Shown here: positions 33,820 to 43,600 of the stretch, piece by piece
Position numbering within the stretch: position 1 is the stretch's first letter
Layout of the letters: every line of letters starts with the position of its first letter
From: Armatimonadota bacterium
GTDB lineage: Bacteria; Armatimonadota; JAAZEB01
DNA: 64,000 nt
Reading direction: 5' to 3'
Assembly: GCA_012512265.1 (NCBI GenBank)
Contig: JAAZEM010000090.1
Location: 1-64,000, forward strand
Notes under the pieces: generated by a model
Seen by the model: the letters and a program-made list of their open reading frames with translations, nothing else
Database searches by the model: none
What the model was told of the DNA's origin: nothing
Position numbers and translations under genes: made by a program

Positions 33820-33851
33820 AGGGAGCATGACCTACTGTTGCCTTGCTCCCT
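33820..33851 (+). promoter_or_regulatory. Hairpin upstream of the SpoIIE-type phosphatase gene
   Basis: Perfect 8-bp inverted repeat AGGGAGCA (33820-33827) and TGCTCCCT (33844-33851) with a 16-nt loop, 41 bp before the start codon. A possible TTGGGC-type -35 lies near 33791. It could be a leader attenuator or an operator. Confidence 0.4.
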
Positions 33852-33892
33852 AGTGGGATGCGGAGCCCTTTCCACGTGAAAGGAACGACCCA

Positions 33893-35578
33893 ATGCAGGC
33901 GCCGACGTTGAGAGCGCTGCCCGAACTGCGGACGAAGGCACCAAGACCCAAGGTGCTCGTTGCCGACGACAATGTCGGTCTCGCGGAGATCTGGTCCTTC
34001 GTCCTGGAGGATGCCGGGTGCGACGTCACCATCGCGGACAGCGGCGGCGCCGCGCTGGCAGCTGTTGCGCGCGAGGCGTTCGACATCGCCGTCCTCGATC
34101 TTCAGATGCCGGACCTCTCGGGGCTGGAGGTGTTCACCGCCATCCAGGCCGATAACGCCGATGTGCAGGGGATCATTATTACCGGGCATGCCTCGATGGA
34201 GTCGGCGATGGATGCCGTGAACCGGGGCGTGTTTGGCTACCTGGTCAAGCCGGTCACACCTGACGCGCTCCGAGTGATGGTCGAGCGCGCGCTGGAACGG
34301 CGACGCCTCACGGTGGAGAACCGGGCCATGCTCTCCCACCTGAGCGCGCTCCAGCAGGTGCTCGATACCGCCCTCAGGGCCGTGGGCGTCGCGGATGCCT
34401 TCCAGAGTATCTCGCAGGTCATGGTCGATGCCATGGGGGTGGATCAGGTAACGCTCATCCTCCTGGATGAGGGGGGCAACCTGGTGGCGACGGCGGCCTA
34501 TCCGGTGGAAACAGAGATCTATGAGGGACCGCGCCTTCGACCTGGCGAGGACTTTTCCGGGCGTGTTTTCGCGGAATGCCAGCCGCTGCAGATCCGAGAT
34601 ATCCGCGATTCTTCGGTTCGCAGCGAGATACTCAAGACGATGGGAATACGCTCGTTGGTGGGCGTGCCCCTTCTCTCGGGGGGCAAGCCAATCGGCGTGC
34701 TACACGTGGGCACTCGCCGCGAGCGTGTCTTCGACGATTCGGAGATTCGCCTGCTCCTCTCCATCTCCGAGCGAATCGGTCTGGCTGTCGAGAAGGAGCG
34801 CCTTCTCATGGAGCGGGAAGCGCATCGACGCGAACTGGAGGTGGCCTACCAGCGCGAGCGGCGCATCGCCGAGACTCTGCAGCGCTCCTTCCTTCCCAAC
34901 GTTGATGTGGGCGTTCCCGGGATCGCTGTTGCCCATCTCTATCAGCCCGCGCTTTCCGAGGCCGAGGTTGGCGGTGACTTCTATGACATCATCGAGCTCA
35001 ACGGCGGGGTTCTTGGCCTGGTGATGGGCGACATCTCGGGCAAGGGCCTTGATGCCGCCGTCTACACCGCGCTCACCAAATACACGATCCGAAGCTATGC
35101 CCTGGAGGACCCCGACCCTGGCCGTGTGATGAGCCTCCTGAGCGAGGCGTTCATGCGCCAGGCGAACCCCGAGATCTTCACCACCCTCTTCTATGGCGTC
35201 CTCGATATCCGCAGACAGTGTATCGCCTACGTTAACGCCGGGCACGAGCCACCTATCCTTTACCGCGCCGGCACCGGGAAGATAGAGCGGATCTGCTCTT
35301 CCGGACCGCTGGCCGGGGTCATCTCCGATCCCGGCTATGAGACGCAAGAGATCCCCTTCCACTGTGGCGACCTGATGCTTCTCTACACCGACGGCGCGAC
35401 TGATGCTTCCCACGATGGGGCCTGGCTGGGCATTGAGGGTCTGGAGGATCTTCTGCGAACGCACATCGAGGATGAGGTACAGAATACACTCAACGCCATT
35501 TGGAACGGCATCGGCGAGTTCGCGCATGGAAAGCTGCGCGATGACGTTGCTCTGATGCTGGTACGCGCCTGCGGGTAG
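33893..35578 (+). CDS. Response regulator with GAF and SpoIIE/PP2C-type phosphatase domains
   Basis: 561-aa cytoplasmic signalling protein. Receiver domain at about residues 20-135 with VLVADDN acidic pocket, phospho-acceptor Asp in AVLDLQMPD, IITGHAS and YLVKPV. A GAF domain occupies about 150-310 (RSLVGVPLLSGGKPIGVLHV). After a coiled segment comes a SpoIIE-type PP2C phosphatase (GGDFYDII, MGDISGKGLDAA, then GHEPPILY and LLYTDGATDA) with its metal-binding Asp residues intact. This is the RsbU/RssB-like layout of partner-switching systems. No anti-sigma kinase or antagonist is in the window, so the target is elsewhere. ATG 33893 follows GAAAGGA. Confidence 0.92.
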   Translation: MQAPTLRALPELRTKAPRPKVLVADDNVGLAEIWSFVLEDAGCDVTIADSGGAALAAVAREAFDIAVLDLQMPDLSGLEVFTAIQADNADVQGIIITGHASMESAMDAVNRGVFGYLVKPVTPDALRVMVERALERRRLTVENRAMLSHLSALQQVLDTALRAVGVADAFQSISQVMVDAMGVDQVTLILLDEGGNLVATAAYPVETEIYEGPRLRPGEDFSGRVFAECQPLQIRDIRDSSVRSEILKTMGIRSLVGVPLLSGGKPIGVLHVGTRRERVFDDSEIRLLLSISERIGLAVEKERLLMEREAHRRELEVAYQRERRIAETLQRSFLPNVDVGVPGIAVAHLYQPALSEAEVGGDFYDIIELNGGVLGLVMGDISGKGLDAAVYTALTKYTIRSYALEDPDPGRVMSLLSEAFMRQANPEIFTTLFYGVLDIRRQCIAYVNAGHEPPILYRAGTGKIERICSSGPLAGVISDPGYETQEIPFHCGDLMLLYTDGATDASHDGAWLGIEGLEDLLRTHIEDEVQNTLNAIWNGIGEFAHGKLRDDVALMLVRACG

Positions 35579-35719
35579 CCGTCCGAGGAGGGTTCGAGAA
35601 AGCGGTGGTCTCCGAGGGCCGCGCCTATGGCAGGCAGCCGGCCCTGCTGGCCCCGCGCTGGTGTCGACACCACGAGTGAAGGGACCTGGTCATCCAGCGA
35701 CTGAGATTCCGACATAAGG

Positions 35720-35925
35720 AATCCGAAGCCTCGGAGGCAGCGTGCAACCCGGCGCGCGGCGATAAATCACCGCGCTGCTTGCGCGCGAAGCCCTGCCGGG
35801 CTGGATTGGGGATACTCCCAGATATCTCAAAACGGCGCTGGCTAGGAGGAGAAGCCCCGAGGGGGCTTTGCCGGAAAGCAGCGCGGAGCTTCGAGCTCCG
35901 CGCGTGCGGACGGCCTTCTCCTTAT
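35720..35925 (+). ncRNA. Candidate structured RNA element of unknown class
   Basis: A chain of perfect stems fills this gap. They are TCCGA/TCGGA (35722-35735); a three-way junction closed by CCCGGC/GCCGGG (35748-35753 with 35795-35800) holding GCGCGG/CCGCGC and GCTT/AAGC; TGGGG/TCCCA (35807-35820); and a second junction closed by AGGAG/CTCCT (35847-35851 with 35918-35922), holding AAGCCCC/GGGGCTT and a 10-bp GCGCGGAGCT hairpin with a 3-nt loop. It lies after the phosphatase gene and before the promoter at 35965, so it may be a 3' UTR element, small RNA or terminator complex. No known family was recognised. Confidence 0.35.
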
Positions 35926-35964
35926 GCCGGAATCCTAGATCCAGCGAGAATACGAGAATAGGTA

Positions 35965-35993
35965 TTTACAACCTCACTCCGATATGCTAGAAT
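35965..35993 (+). promoter_or_regulatory. Promoter of the CNNM/TlyC-type gene
   Basis: TTTACA (35965-35970), 17-bp spacer, TAGAAT (35988-35993). Transcription would start near 36000; the leader contains a 7-bp GCCCGAT/ATCGGGC hairpin (36015-36033) followed by TTT before the gene. Confidence 0.75.
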
Positions 35994-36067
35994 AAATTGG
36001 GTCCTACCTCCGCTGCCCGATTGAGCATCGGGCTTTCGTGCCCGGAGCGTCAGGATTCCGAGAGTGT

Positions 36068-37423
36068 ATGGACGATTCACAACATATCCTCAGCGTCAGT
36101 GCTATTCTGGTGCGATTGGCGGCAGTAGCAGCGCTGGTCGCCATGAACGCGTTCTTCGTTGCCGCCGAGTTCGCTCTCGTCAGCGTGCGCCACAGCCGCA
36201 TGGAGGAGCTTGCCTCTCGCGGCAACATCCTCGCACGCGTTGTTCTGAAGGCCGTTAGCGACCTGGACCGCTACATCGCGGGTACCCAACTCGGGATCAC
36301 GCTCGCGAGTTTGGGCCTAGGTTGGGTCGGCGAATCCACGCTGGCGGCGATCCTCACCCCAGTGCTACACCGCGCGGGCTTCGCGCAGGCGGAAAGCGCC
36401 GCCCATCAAATCTCCATCACGATTGCCTTTATCACCATCACCTTTCTTCACGTGGTGCTGGGAGAGCTCGTGCCGAAATCCGTCGCGCTGCTCTATCCTG
36501 AGACGACGGCGCTTTGGGTCGGCAAGCCGATGCAGGTGATCGTTGGCTTGATGTCTCCCTTCATCTGGGCGCTCAACGGCACTGGCAACCTCTTTGTGCG
36601 TCTCCTCGGCATGAAGGAACCGCCGGCGCACCATCACCTGCACACTGTCGATGAGCTCAAGATCCTGGTCGACGCCAGCCACAAGGGAGGCATGCTGGAT
36701 GAAACGGAGCGAGAGCTTCTGCAACGGGTGTTCCGCTTTAGCGACGTGACAACCCGGCAGGTCATGGTCCACCGCACTCAGGTGAAGGGCGTGCCGGTGG
36801 ATATCAGCTTTGATGAGCTGGCGCAAGTCATCGAGGAAAGCCCGTTCACCCGCATCCCGGTCTATGAGGGCAGCATCGACAACATCATCGGCGTGCTCCA
36901 CTTGAAGGATCTTTTCCGATATGCACGCAAAGCCGGGCCCGATTTCTGCCCCCGGAGCGTGATGCACAAGCCGCTCTTCGTGCCGGAGACGCTCTCGGTA
37001 GAGTTGCTCCTGAACGAGTTCAAGCAGAACCGCACTCAGATGGCGGTGGTGCTCGATGAGTTCGGCGGCACCGCGGGCGTCGTCACGCTCAAGGATGTCC
37101 TCGACGAGATTGTCGGCCATGTCCACGAAGAATACGAAGAAGACGAGCCGGAGATCGTCGAAGGCGAAGATGGCACGATCTGGCTCCAGGGCCACGTCCG
37201 CATCGATGACCTGAACGCCAAGTTCGATCTGGCGCTTGAGGAGCCGGACGCGGACACCGTGGGCGGCCTGGTCATGACGCGGCTGGGACGCATGCCTCTC
37301 GTGGGCGACGTGGTGGAGGAGAATGGCGCGCGCTTCCGCGTGGAAGCCGTGCATGGCCTGCGTATCAGCCGGGTGGCGATGCAACTTGCGCAGCCCGCTG
37401 CCCGCCGCAACGGCGAGCTCTGA
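36068..37423 (+). CDS. CNNM/TlyC-type membrane protein (DUF21, CBS pair, CorC/HlyC domain)
   Basis: 451-aa protein with the standard three-part layout. The N-terminal DUF21 membrane domain starts with VAALVAMNAFFVAAEFALV and RYIAGTQLGITLASLGLGWV; a CBS pair follows (RQVMVHRTQVKGVPVDISFD, then SPFTRIPVYEGSIDNIIGVL); and a C-terminal CorC/HlyC FAD-like domain includes QLHGHV-type sequence. Often called hemolysins, these are better regarded as magnesium or divalent-cation transport proteins. The ribosome site is weak (GAGAG), and GTG 36038 is an alternative start without any site. An upstream promoter is well supported. Confidence 0.9.
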   Translation: MDDSQHILSVSAILVRLAAVAALVAMNAFFVAAEFALVSVRHSRMEELASRGNILARVVLKAVSDLDRYIAGTQLGITLASLGLGWVGESTLAAILTPVLHRAGFAQAESAAHQISITIAFITITFLHVVLGELVPKSVALLYPETTALWVGKPMQVIVGLMSPFIWALNGTGNLFVRLLGMKEPPAHHHLHTVDELKILVDASHKGGMLDETERELLQRVFRFSDVTTRQVMVHRTQVKGVPVDISFDELAQVIEESPFTRIPVYEGSIDNIIGVLHLKDLFRYARKAGPDFCPRSVMHKPLFVPETLSVELLLNEFKQNRTQMAVVLDEFGGTAGVVTLKDVLDEIVGHVHEEYEEDEPEIVEGEDGTIWLQGHVRIDDLNAKFDLALEEPDADTVGGLVMTRLGRMPLVGDVVEENGARFRVEAVHGLRISRVAMQLAQPAARRNGEL

Positions 37424-37530
37424 GAACGCCTCCGGCATCGCGATGCTAGCCCGCGCAGGCCCTCCGGCCGCGCTGTTTTCGGGCAGGGCCCGACCGGGCC
37501 GGTGGGGCCGCGCGATCAGCTCGCAGGGGC

Positions 37531-37559
37531 TTGCCAGAATGCACAGAGTGTGGTAGAAT
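37531..37559 (+). promoter_or_regulatory. Promoter of tRNA-Ser
   Basis: TTGCCA (37531-37536), 17-bp spacer, TAGAAT (37554-37559), ending 10 bp before the first base of the tRNA. This gives an almost leaderless tRNA transcript. Confidence 0.75.
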
Positions 37560-37569
37560 CAGGCTACCC

Positions 37570-37659
<90 letters not shown>

Positions 37660-37660
37660 A

Positions 37661-37691
37661 GGGGCTCTGCAGTCCGCAGAGCCCCTTTTTT
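37661..37691 (+). terminator. Intrinsic terminator of tRNA-Ser
   Basis: GGGGCTCTGC (37661-37670), a 5-nt loop and GCAGAGCCCC (37676-37685), followed immediately by six T (37686-37691). A textbook Rho-independent terminator starting 3 bp after the CCA end. Confidence 0.95.
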
Positions 37692-37946
37692 GCGTACGCT
37701 CCGCCAGGCTTCGCCGCGCCGATCCATCTCCCTACGGCGTCCAGGCGCCCAGCCGCCATACTTGCGCGACTCCGCGACACCTCGCTCTGCGCGACGGCTT
37801 CCTCGCCTTTCTGCCTGGAGCGAGGGCATGGAAACCACGCGTTGAGTCCATCAACAAAGAGTGGGAACTCCGCGCGCGGAGGCGGTGTTTATGGAAGCGA
37901 AGGACCTCATGGGCGTTGCCGGGGCAGCACAACGCTTGGGTCCGCT

Positions 37947-37988
37947 CCCCGGCCGGCGCGTATCGGGTGCGGCCGGCCGGGGTCGTTT
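37947..37988 (+). terminator. Strong hairpin with T-run ahead of the HD-GYP gene end
   Basis: CCCCGGCCGGC (37947-37957) and GCCGGCCGGGG (37972-37982) form an 11-bp stem, followed by TCGTTTTT. The orientation fits plus-strand transcription, though the nearest plus-strand gene is the tRNA with its own terminator. The interval 37692-37946 shows no supported gene, so an unrecognised short transcript may end here; it may also stop the converging HD-GYP message. Confidence 0.6.
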
Positions 37989-37999
37989 TTCTCTGAGGC

Positions 38000-39955
38000 T
38001 TACCCTTCGCTCTCCTCGGCAGCCAACTCTTCCTGAAGCTTCTCGTGGCAACGCTCGCGGATGAACAGCTCTACCAGCCGGCCATCCAGCTTGCCCGCCG
38101 CCGCGTCCTTGCGCAGGATGTCGAAGGCCACCTCCGGGCTGAACGCCTTCTTGTAAGGCCGGTCAGACGAAGTGAGCGCGTCGTAGACATCGGCGATGGC
38201 AAGAATACGTGACTGGAGCGCCAGTTCGTCACCCTGCTTGCCATGCGGGTAGCCGCTGCCGTTGAGGGCTTCGTGATGGTCGCCGGCAAAGATCGGCACA
38301 TTTCTGAGCTTCCGCGAGAAGGGAATCTGCGAGAGGAGGCGCGCCGACACCGACGCGTGCCCGCGGATGATCTGAAACTCCTCGGGCAACAGGGTTCCTC
38401 TCGGAATGGAGAGGTTTCGCACTTCGTTCTCGGTCAGATACGGTTGCGTGTGACCCTGATCATCCACGTAGGTACGCGCGGCGATCGCCTGCAGGCGCTC
38501 GATCCGATCCGGCGCCATGAACTCGCCCCCGAGATTGATCGCCTCGAGGAAGGCCAGGTCATCCGCCAGCTGCTCGCTCTCAGCGCGCAACTCCGCATCC
38601 ACCGCTTCCAGCTCCGCGGCCGGCGCTCCCGCCAGCGTCAACTCCAGCTTGCGGCGTAGCGCGGCGTTCTCCATCCCACGCCGGATCACGGACCAACGGG
38701 TGCGAATCTCGCCGATGCGATCGTATACTGTCTGCAGCTTCGTCGCCTTATCGACGATGTGCTCTGGCACGACGATCTTGCCGATGTCGTGAAGCAGGCC
38801 GGCGATCTTGAGCTCCCTCAGCTCGTCTTCGGTGAACTTGCGGCCTCCGAAAAGCTCCTCTTCGGCTTCATTCACCGCGCGCGCCAGGATGCCGGCGAGA
38901 TGGGTGACGCGGTTGATGTGGCCCGCGGTGTAGTGGGACTTCTCGTCCACGGCCGCCGCCATCACCTGGATCAAGCCATCGAGAAACGCCTCCAAGTCCT
39001 GGATCAGGCGCGCGTTCGTTAACGAGATGCCTGCCTGCGACGCCAGCGAGCGCGTCCGCTCCACATTTGCGACATGGAAGGGGATCACCTCACCCGTCGC
39101 CGGATCCTGGGCATTGATCAGCTGGAGCACGCCGATGATCTCATCCTCGTAGTTGCGCATCGGCACGACGAGCATGGAGCGAGAGCGGTAGCCGGTCATC
39201 GCGTCGAAGCGGCGCGGCCCGCTGAAATCGAAGCCTTCCGCCTCATACACATCCGGGATATTCAAGACATCCCCGGTCAGGGCAACATAACCGGAGACGT
39301 GCGCCCGGTCGAGCTTGACGGGAGGAAGGGCAATCCGATCGCCGCGGACCCCACCCAGGCGCGTGCCCAGGCTCTCGGTTTGCATGATCTCGATCTTCAG
39401 CACGCCGGCATCCCGGTCGACGGTATAGAGCGTGCCCGCATCAGCGTGGTTGATGGCGCGTGCCTCGTCCACGATGCGCTCCAGCAAGCGGTTTGTATCC
39501 CGCTCCGCAGAAAGCGCGATGCCGATGTCGGTCAGGCGCTGAATCTCCGAGGCCATCCCGTCATGAAGCATCTTCACGCGCAGAAGCGAGCGCACTCGTG
39601 CCAGCAGCTCGGCCCGGTCGACCGGCTTAGTGAGGAAATCATCCGCGCCAGCGTCCATCGCGCGAATCCGATCCACCCACTGGGAGTCCGGGGTGATCAG
39701 GATCACCGGAATAGAGAGCGTGGCCGGATTCTGTTTGACCTCAGTGCAGACCTCCAAGCTACCAACGCCCGGCAACTCCGCATCGAGGATCAGGATATCC
39801 GGGCGCTTCGCCTCGTTGAGCGCACTGATAACCGCTCCCCCTTCTCGCACACCTACCACACGATAACCGGCATGCACCAGGTATCCCTCGGTGGTCGAAC
39901 GCGCCGTATCATCTCCATCTGCCACCAAGACCACTGCTTGCGTGGGATCTAGCAT
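38000..39955 (-). CDS. Response regulator with GAF and HD-GYP cyclic-di-GMP phosphodiesterase domains
   Basis: 651-aa cytoplasmic signalling protein. The receiver domain (residues 5-120) has VLVADGDD, the phospho-Asp in DILILDAELPG and FLTKPVD. A GAF domain spans about 150-310 (SMLVVPMRNYEDEIIGVLQL). The HD-GYP domain has HYTAGHINRVTHLAG, the HD pair in LLHDIGKIVVPEHI, and GDHHEALNGSGYPHGKQGDE for the GYP motif. Some 90 extra residues lie between the HD and GYP motifs, longer than usual. It should degrade cyclic-di-GMP in response to phosphorylation. ATG 39955 follows GGAGAG; the frame is open upstream without a site. No cognate kinase is adjacent. Confidence 0.92.
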   Translation of the reverse strand: MLDPTQAVVLVADGDDTARSTTEGYLVHAGYRVVGVREGGAVISALNEAKRPDILILDAELPGVGSLEVCTEVKQNPATLSIPVILITPDSQWVDRIRAMDAGADDFLTKPVDRAELLARVRSLLRVKMLHDGMASEIQRLTDIGIALSAERDTNRLLERIVDEARAINHADAGTLYTVDRDAGVLKIEIMQTESLGTRLGGVRGDRIALPPVKLDRAHVSGYVALTGDVLNIPDVYEAEGFDFSGPRRFDAMTGYRSRSMLVVPMRNYEDEIIGVLQLINAQDPATGEVIPFHVANVERTRSLASQAGISLTNARLIQDLEAFLDGLIQVMAAAVDEKSHYTAGHINRVTHLAGILARAVNEAEEELFGGRKFTEDELRELKIAGLLHDIGKIVVPEHIVDKATKLQTVYDRIGEIRTRWSVIRRGMENAALRRKLELTLAGAPAAELEAVDAELRAESEQLADDLAFLEAINLGGEFMAPDRIERLQAIAARTYVDDQGHTQPYLTENEVRNLSIPRGTLLPEEFQIIRGHASVSARLLSQIPFSRKLRNVPIFAGDHHEALNGSGYPHGKQGDELALQSRILAIADVYDALTSSDRPYKKAFSPEVAFDILRKDAAAGKLDGRLVELFIRERCHEKLQEELAAEESEG

Positions 39956-40438
39956 ATTTAGCTCTCCACCCGCTTGTTCCAGCCCGACGTCGTCGGCATG
40001 GTGGAGTCGCCTGGCCCAAGTAATCGCGCACCACCCGCCCATTTGCTGCCACGGGGCAAACCGCTCAAGCTCCCTTCCTGGCCCGCACTATTCTTGGGAA
40101 CGATCATTGTTTCGCCGCACGCTGCACGCATCCTCGTATTCTTCCTGCCACTTCGCCGAGCACGCCTTCCCCGGGCGTTCGCGGGGCTAACGGATGCATA
40201 TCCCCTGCCCCAACGCCCGCTTCCTAGCCAGATCACAAATTCGGCGATTTTTACAACAACCTGTATCATTTCAGAAGGGGATCTCGCCTGTATAGCGAAA
40301 CATAGGCCTTGGGTGTGGCATACCCGGCCGTTCGCAGGCCTTTTGCGCCTCTCCCAAGGCGTGGTTTCCCATGCCGTCGGCCGGATGGTGTGCTATACCG
40401 TACGGGGGCAACGCAGCTCTACGAGCGTATCCTTGCTA
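39956..40438. other. Divergent intergenic region upstream of the HD-GYP and M28-FtsX genes
   Basis: No supported gene in 483 bp. An AT-rich patch (about 40230-40275), unusual for this GC-rich window, may hold the minus-strand promoter of the HD-GYP gene, but I could not fix its boxes. Confidence 0.4.
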
Positions 40439-40467
40439 TTGATCTTTGCGAGGGCTTATGCTATGAT
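40439..40467 (+). promoter_or_regulatory. Promoter of the M28-FtsX/OPT/PqqD cluster
   Basis: TTGATC (40439-40444), 17-bp spacer, TATGAT (40462-40467). Transcription near 40474 leaves a leader of about 220 nt before ATG 40694; the leader is GC-rich and may fold, but matches no riboswitch I know. Confidence 0.65.
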
Positions 40468-40693
40468 ACCGCTTGTGCGTCAGCGCCTAACAGGTGCCTG
40501 CGCCGCAAGCCCCCAGCACTTGTGAGTGTAAGGCGATATCGGTTCTGCCGCGTTGCGGAGAGAGAGTCTTCCCGGTGACCGCGACTCGCAGGACTCCGCC
40601 GCCAGGGAATCCGAAGCCCTTGCACCGTGCCATTTCGGGTTCGGTGAGGACTAAGACGAACGAACGCACAGCCCAGTGGCGAAAGGATCGGAT

Positions 40694-43600
40694 ATGAAGC
40701 ACGTACAGCGCGTCAAGCTTGCCGGGCACGCGCTCTACCGGGTTCTGTATCTCCTCATCCTGGCCGGCTTGATCCTGGCCATGCCGGAGTATTCCCTTCA
40801 CGCGCAATCCTCCGAGAAAAAGTTGGATCCAGCCACCGAGGCCGCCTACCGGAGGCTGACCGCCGCGATTGACCCCGCGGCGCTCGACCGGCATGTGCGT
40901 GCGCTCTCGGCGATCCCTTCTCGCGTGGCAGGCTATCCGGGTTCCCGACAGGCGGCCGAGTATGTGGAACAGCAATTCCGCAAGGCCGGACTGACAAACG
41001 TGGCCACCGAGCAGTTTGAGGTCACAGTCCCTGTGAGCGACGGCCTGCGGATCAAGGACTCCGTCCTTCTGGTGGATATCCTCACTCGCGACGATGCCTC
41101 TCCCCTCGTCCGGCACATTCTCAGCCGTCTCACTCCCGAGACGCTGCAAAAGCTGAACGAGTGTGTTCCTCCGCTGCGCGAGTTCCAGCAGACGGATGAG
41201 GTGCTTCAGCGCGAGAACGCGGCGTACCAGGAGCAGTTGGAGGCACACCCCACCGCCCCAGGCACTCTCCCGCTGGTGAAGCCCAACTCTCTCGTCACCG
41301 CCGAGCACAACCATCAGGAGGCACAGGCGGCGTTGCGCGAGAAGCTCGCCGCGCTGGAGCCCTACCTCATCGACGAGCTCAACTGGCTTTGCTATAACGG
41401 CCCGCTCTACACACCAGAGCGCTTCGCTGGCGTCACCCTCAGCGCCGAGACTCGCCAGCTGCTGGCCAACCCCTCCAAGGGAGGCGGTCTCCTCACCCTG
41501 AACCGGCAGCTTCTCGCCGATGCGTTCCCTGGCGCCATCGCCGTCCTTGCCACCTGGATGGACGTCGACGGCACCCGTTACCGCCTCTACCCTCTCTGGC
41601 CGAACCAGGTTCAGACTTCTAAACTGCCCTCGCCAGAGAAGGGCGGCATCCAGGCACCGCTGATCGACGTCGGCCCAGGCAAGCTGGCCAACTTCAACGG
41701 CAAGACTGTTGACGGCTCCGTCGTCATGGTCGACTTCAACTCCGCTCAGGAGTGGCTGAACGCGCCGCGTCTCGGTGCCAAGGCGGTCCTCTTCGTGGAG
41801 CCGGAGAGCACCCAGCGCGGCGAGGCAGAAGGTAAGTTTATCTCTATTCCTCTCGCCATCCCGCGGTTCTGGATCTCGCGCGAGGATGCGGATGCCATCC
41901 GCTCCCGCTACCAGCTTGCCTCGGATGGCAACTACCTGGTCCCCAAGGTTCGCCTCATCTCCGAGGTGTTCTGGCAGAAGCGGCCGGCACGCAACGTGGT
42001 AGGCTGGGTCGAAGGCACCGATCCCAAGTTCAAGGATCAGGTGATCGTGATCGAGTCGTACTACGATTCGATGTCCGTCGTTCCCGACCTGGCACCCGGC
42101 GCGGAGTCTGCCTGCGGCGTTGCCACCCAGATTGAGCTCGCGCGCCTCTACGCCGGCGAGAAACCCCGGCGCAGCATCCTCTTCCTCTCCACCGGCGCGC
42201 ATCATCTTGCGCTCAAGGGAATCCGCGCCTATATCGAGCAGCACTTCCCCGAGCACGAAGTGCCACCCGTCAAGACCCGCTTTGTCACGTGGCTCAGCAA
42301 TCAGGCGACGCCCGTTGGCAAGGGCCTGGTGACGATTATTCTCGGTCTCATCGCCTTCAGTCTTCTGCGCACCGTCGGTCGCGCCCGCGTCTTCGGCAAG
42401 ATTGCGGGTGGCGTCGCTGGCGTGGCGCTCATCTTCTGCATTGTCGGTTTCTGGACCCTCAGCCCACAGGAAGAGCAACCGCGCAAGCGCTGGTATATCT
42501 TCACCGCGCTGGACCTGAGCAGCAAGACACCCCGCGTAGGCATGTTCTACAAGGGCATGTACTACGATTACCGCCAGGACATCCAGCGCAAGTTTGCCGA
42601 CTTCGCTCGCGTCCAGCGCGAGAACGCCGAGCGGATCGTGAACACCGCGCTCGGCGGCGACCCGAAGGAGCTCTTCGCGGACGGCGTCAACCCGATCTCG
42701 GGTAAGGATTGGCGCAACTTCATCCCTGGCAAGGTGGCCCTGGACCACGAGCCGGTGACGATGGCTGGCGCGATGGGCGTCGGATTCGTCACCACGGATG
42801 ATGCGCGCCCCTATGTCGATACGCCGTTCGACACCCCGGAAAAGGTGAGCATCTACAACCTGTCGCGGCAGGCACGCCTCCTGGCGGCGCTCTACTACAA
42901 CATGGTCAACGATAACAACGACCCGCAGTCTCAGGAAGAGCTCGCCCTTCCGGTCACTGACCCGTCGACCTTCTCTCGCATGACGCTCACCGGCGGTTTC
43001 GCCAAGCTGGTGGGTCGCGTCGTCGAGTTCGACCCGCGCCGCTCGTTCATTCCGGACAAGGAGATTCCCGGCGGCCTGGCCGTCGTTGAGAACAACAACA
43101 AGACCTACATGGGCGTTCGCGGGCCGATGGTCGAGCAGGTGGATGACAAGGGCGGCTTTGAATTCGCCGGCGTCGCTCCACTCACCGCCTACGGCTACAA
43201 CCGCCCCACGCACCTCGCGGCGTATCACATCAACGCCGAGACTGGGGCTATCGATTACGCGCCCGACCTTGGCGTCTCCGGTGCGCGTGACTATCCGTTG
43301 GAGCAGTACATCACCACTGGTTACAAAGAGGCGACCATCGTGGCGTTCAAGTGCGTGAGCACCTCGCTCTACGATCTGGTCGACCCGCAGATGCTGCGCG
43401 CCCTCACGAACCTCACGGTTCTCGATGGCCAGAGCAATGCCGAGCCGCGGATGTACGGCTATGCCATTGCCCGCCCCGAAGCGTGGATCAGCCACGTGGA
43501 CGACGCTGCGGTCATCTACTCGACCCCGCCCAATCCCGATATGGGCGAGCAGGGCACGCGCATCAAGGTGCTGATGGGCGCCGGTCCCATCTCCACGCGC

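Noticed and set aside
40474-40693. Possible riboswitch in the leader of the giant fusion gene
   Set aside because: Compared by eye with cobalamin, c-di-GMP and c-di-AMP consensus cores; the invariant bases are absent.
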